A stretch of DNA of 64,000 nucleotides. It comes from Motilibacter rhizosphaerae. GTDB taxonomy: Bacteria; Actinomycetota; Actinomycetes; Motilibacterales; Motilibacteraceae. Positions within the stretch are counted from its first letter, which is position 1. The number at the start of each line of letters is the position of its first letter. Below, piece by piece: positions 63,362 through 64,000 of this stretch. The notes below the pieces were generated by a model, which was not told where the DNA came from, ran no database searches, and worked only from the letters and a program-made list of their open reading frames with translations. The stretch is taken from positions 434,001-498,000 of the forward strand of contig NZ_SGXD01000003.1 in assembly GCF_004216915.1 (NCBI RefSeq), in the 5' to 3' direction. The translations under genes were made by a program, and so were the position numbers.

Positions 63362-64000
63362 GTGGGGCAGCTCGGCCTCGCTCCCGCCGCCGCCGGGCTG
63401 CGGCCCGTCGAGGTCCGCGCCCGCGGGTGGGGGTGGCGGCACGCCGGCCGCCGCGCGTGGGCGGTCCGCGACGTCGACCTGGCCGTCCGCGCCGGTGAGC
63501 GCGTCCTCGTCGTGGGGCGCTCCGGTGCGGGCAAGAGCACGCTGCTGGCGGGCGTCGCCGGGCTGCTCGACCCCGCCACGGCGGAGGAGAGCGCGGGCGA
63601 GCTGCTGCTCGACGGCACGTCGGCCCGCGCGGCCCGCGCCCGGGCCGGGCTGCTCCAGCAGGACCCGCAGGCGGGGCTGGTCCTCGCCCGGGCCGGCGAC
63701 GACGTCGCCTTCGGGCTGGAGAGCTGGGGCGTGCCACCCGACGCGATCTGGCCGCGGGTCCGCGCCGCCGTCGACGCCGTCGGCTTCCGCCACCCGCTCG
63801 ACCACCCCACCGCCGGGCTGTCCGGCGGCGAGGCGCAGCGGCTCGGGCTCGCCGGGCTGCTCGCGCTGCGCCCGGGCCTGGTCCTGCTCGACGAGCCCAC
63901 CGCCAACCTCGACCCCGAGGGCGTCGCCGACGTGCGCCGCGCCGTCGGCGACGTGCTCGAGCAGAGCGGCGCCACGCTCCTGCTCGTCGAGCACCGCCCC
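63362..64000 (+). CDS. ykoD: ECF transporter ATPase (YkoD-like), 3'-truncated
   Basis: The ORF opens at GTG 63362 and runs off the window. It has Walker A GRSGAGKST, a Q-loop LLQQDPQAGLVLARAGDDVAFGLE (split by the ECF-typical QDP), signature LSGGEAQR, and Walker B LVLLDEPTANLD with the H-loop beginning LLVEH. The length so far matches the first half of the double-ATPase YkoD protein. It powers thiamine-precursor uptake with YkoE and a following YkoC-like T component. Confidence 0.88.
   Translation, partial: MGQLGLAPAAAGLRPVEVRARGWGWRHAGRRAWAVRDVDLAVRAGERVLVVGRSGAGKSTLLAGVAGLLDPATAEESAGELLLDGTSARAARARAGLLQQDPQAGLVLARAGDDVAFGLESWGVPPDAIWPRVRAAVDAVGFRHPLDHPTAGLSGGEAQRLGLAGLLALRPGLVLLDEPTANLDPEGVADVRRAVGDVLEQSGATLLLVEHRP

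Overview
The window is very GC-rich, dense with short gene-gene overlaps (many GTGA/ATGA junctions) and GTG starts. It carries a WhiB-family regulator, mycoredoxin, the AdnA/AdnB helicase-nucleases, UvrD2, Ku with a LigD-type polymerase, and DUF3107. That combination is diagnostic of an actinobacterium. From memory, the order zincin-whiB7-uvrD2-mrx1-nudC-adnB-adnA-ATL-moeZ-TetR-DUF3107-ferritin-like-rhlE parallels the Mycobacterium tuberculosis Rv3195 to Rv3211 neighbourhood, here spread out by inserted genes. The genus cannot be fixed from the sequence alone. No rRNA, tRNA, CRISPR array, prophage or insertion sequence was recognised; this reads as ordinary chromosome.

Layout. 1-6.1 kb: 3' part of a zincin-like metalloprotease, a Nudix hydrolase, a YgjP-type metallopeptidase, a small zinc-ribbon protein, a ThiF-like protein, then a divergent LigD-polymerase/Ku pair (end joining). 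6.2-10.7 kb: whiB7 with a long leader (promoter, upstream ORF, intrinsic terminator), a VOC protein, uvrD2 and mrx1. 10.7-14.2 kb: a LacI regulator facing a GH3 beta-glucosidase, with a candidate operator between them. 14.2-21.9 kb: serine hydrolase, secreted RTX-like protein, NudC, M20 peptidase, an orphan sensor kinase coupled to a repeat protein, and an EEP-family phosphoesterase. 21.9-33.5 kb: adnB, adnA and, upstream on the same strand, a five-gene MacA/MacB-like export operon. 33.5-40.5 kb: DJ-1/PfpI, GlxA-type regulator, SDR, ATL, MoeZ, TetR, DUF3107, ferritin-like protein. 40.5-53.1 kb: palindrome cluster, DEAD-box helicase, alpha/beta hydrolase, anti-sigma-type ATPase, MFS, MarC, PHP phosphoesterase, hypothetical proteins, a frameshifted DUF2332 gene, CorA, a general stress protein, a repeat array and two tiny ORFs. 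53.1-64 kb: AI-2E-type exporter, secreted alpha-amylase with two CBM20 domains, DUF885, an MgtE-N/CBS protein, DUF1003, a GGDEF/EAL protein, and a TPP riboswitch driving a YkoE-like thiamine-precursor ECF transporter that runs off the end.

Themes. DNA repair is concentrated here (Ku, LigD-Pol, UvrD2, AdnAB, ATL). Sulfur/redox and nucleotide housekeeping is represented by MoeZ, mycoredoxin and NudC. Starch and glucoside use is represented by the amylase and GH3 enzyme, each with a palindrome at its promoter. The least explained parts are the 52.45-52.68 kb repeat array with the two tiny ORFs after it, the shared-core palindromes at 40.56-40.84 kb, and a triplicated stop-containing repeat at 39.67-39.74 kb.
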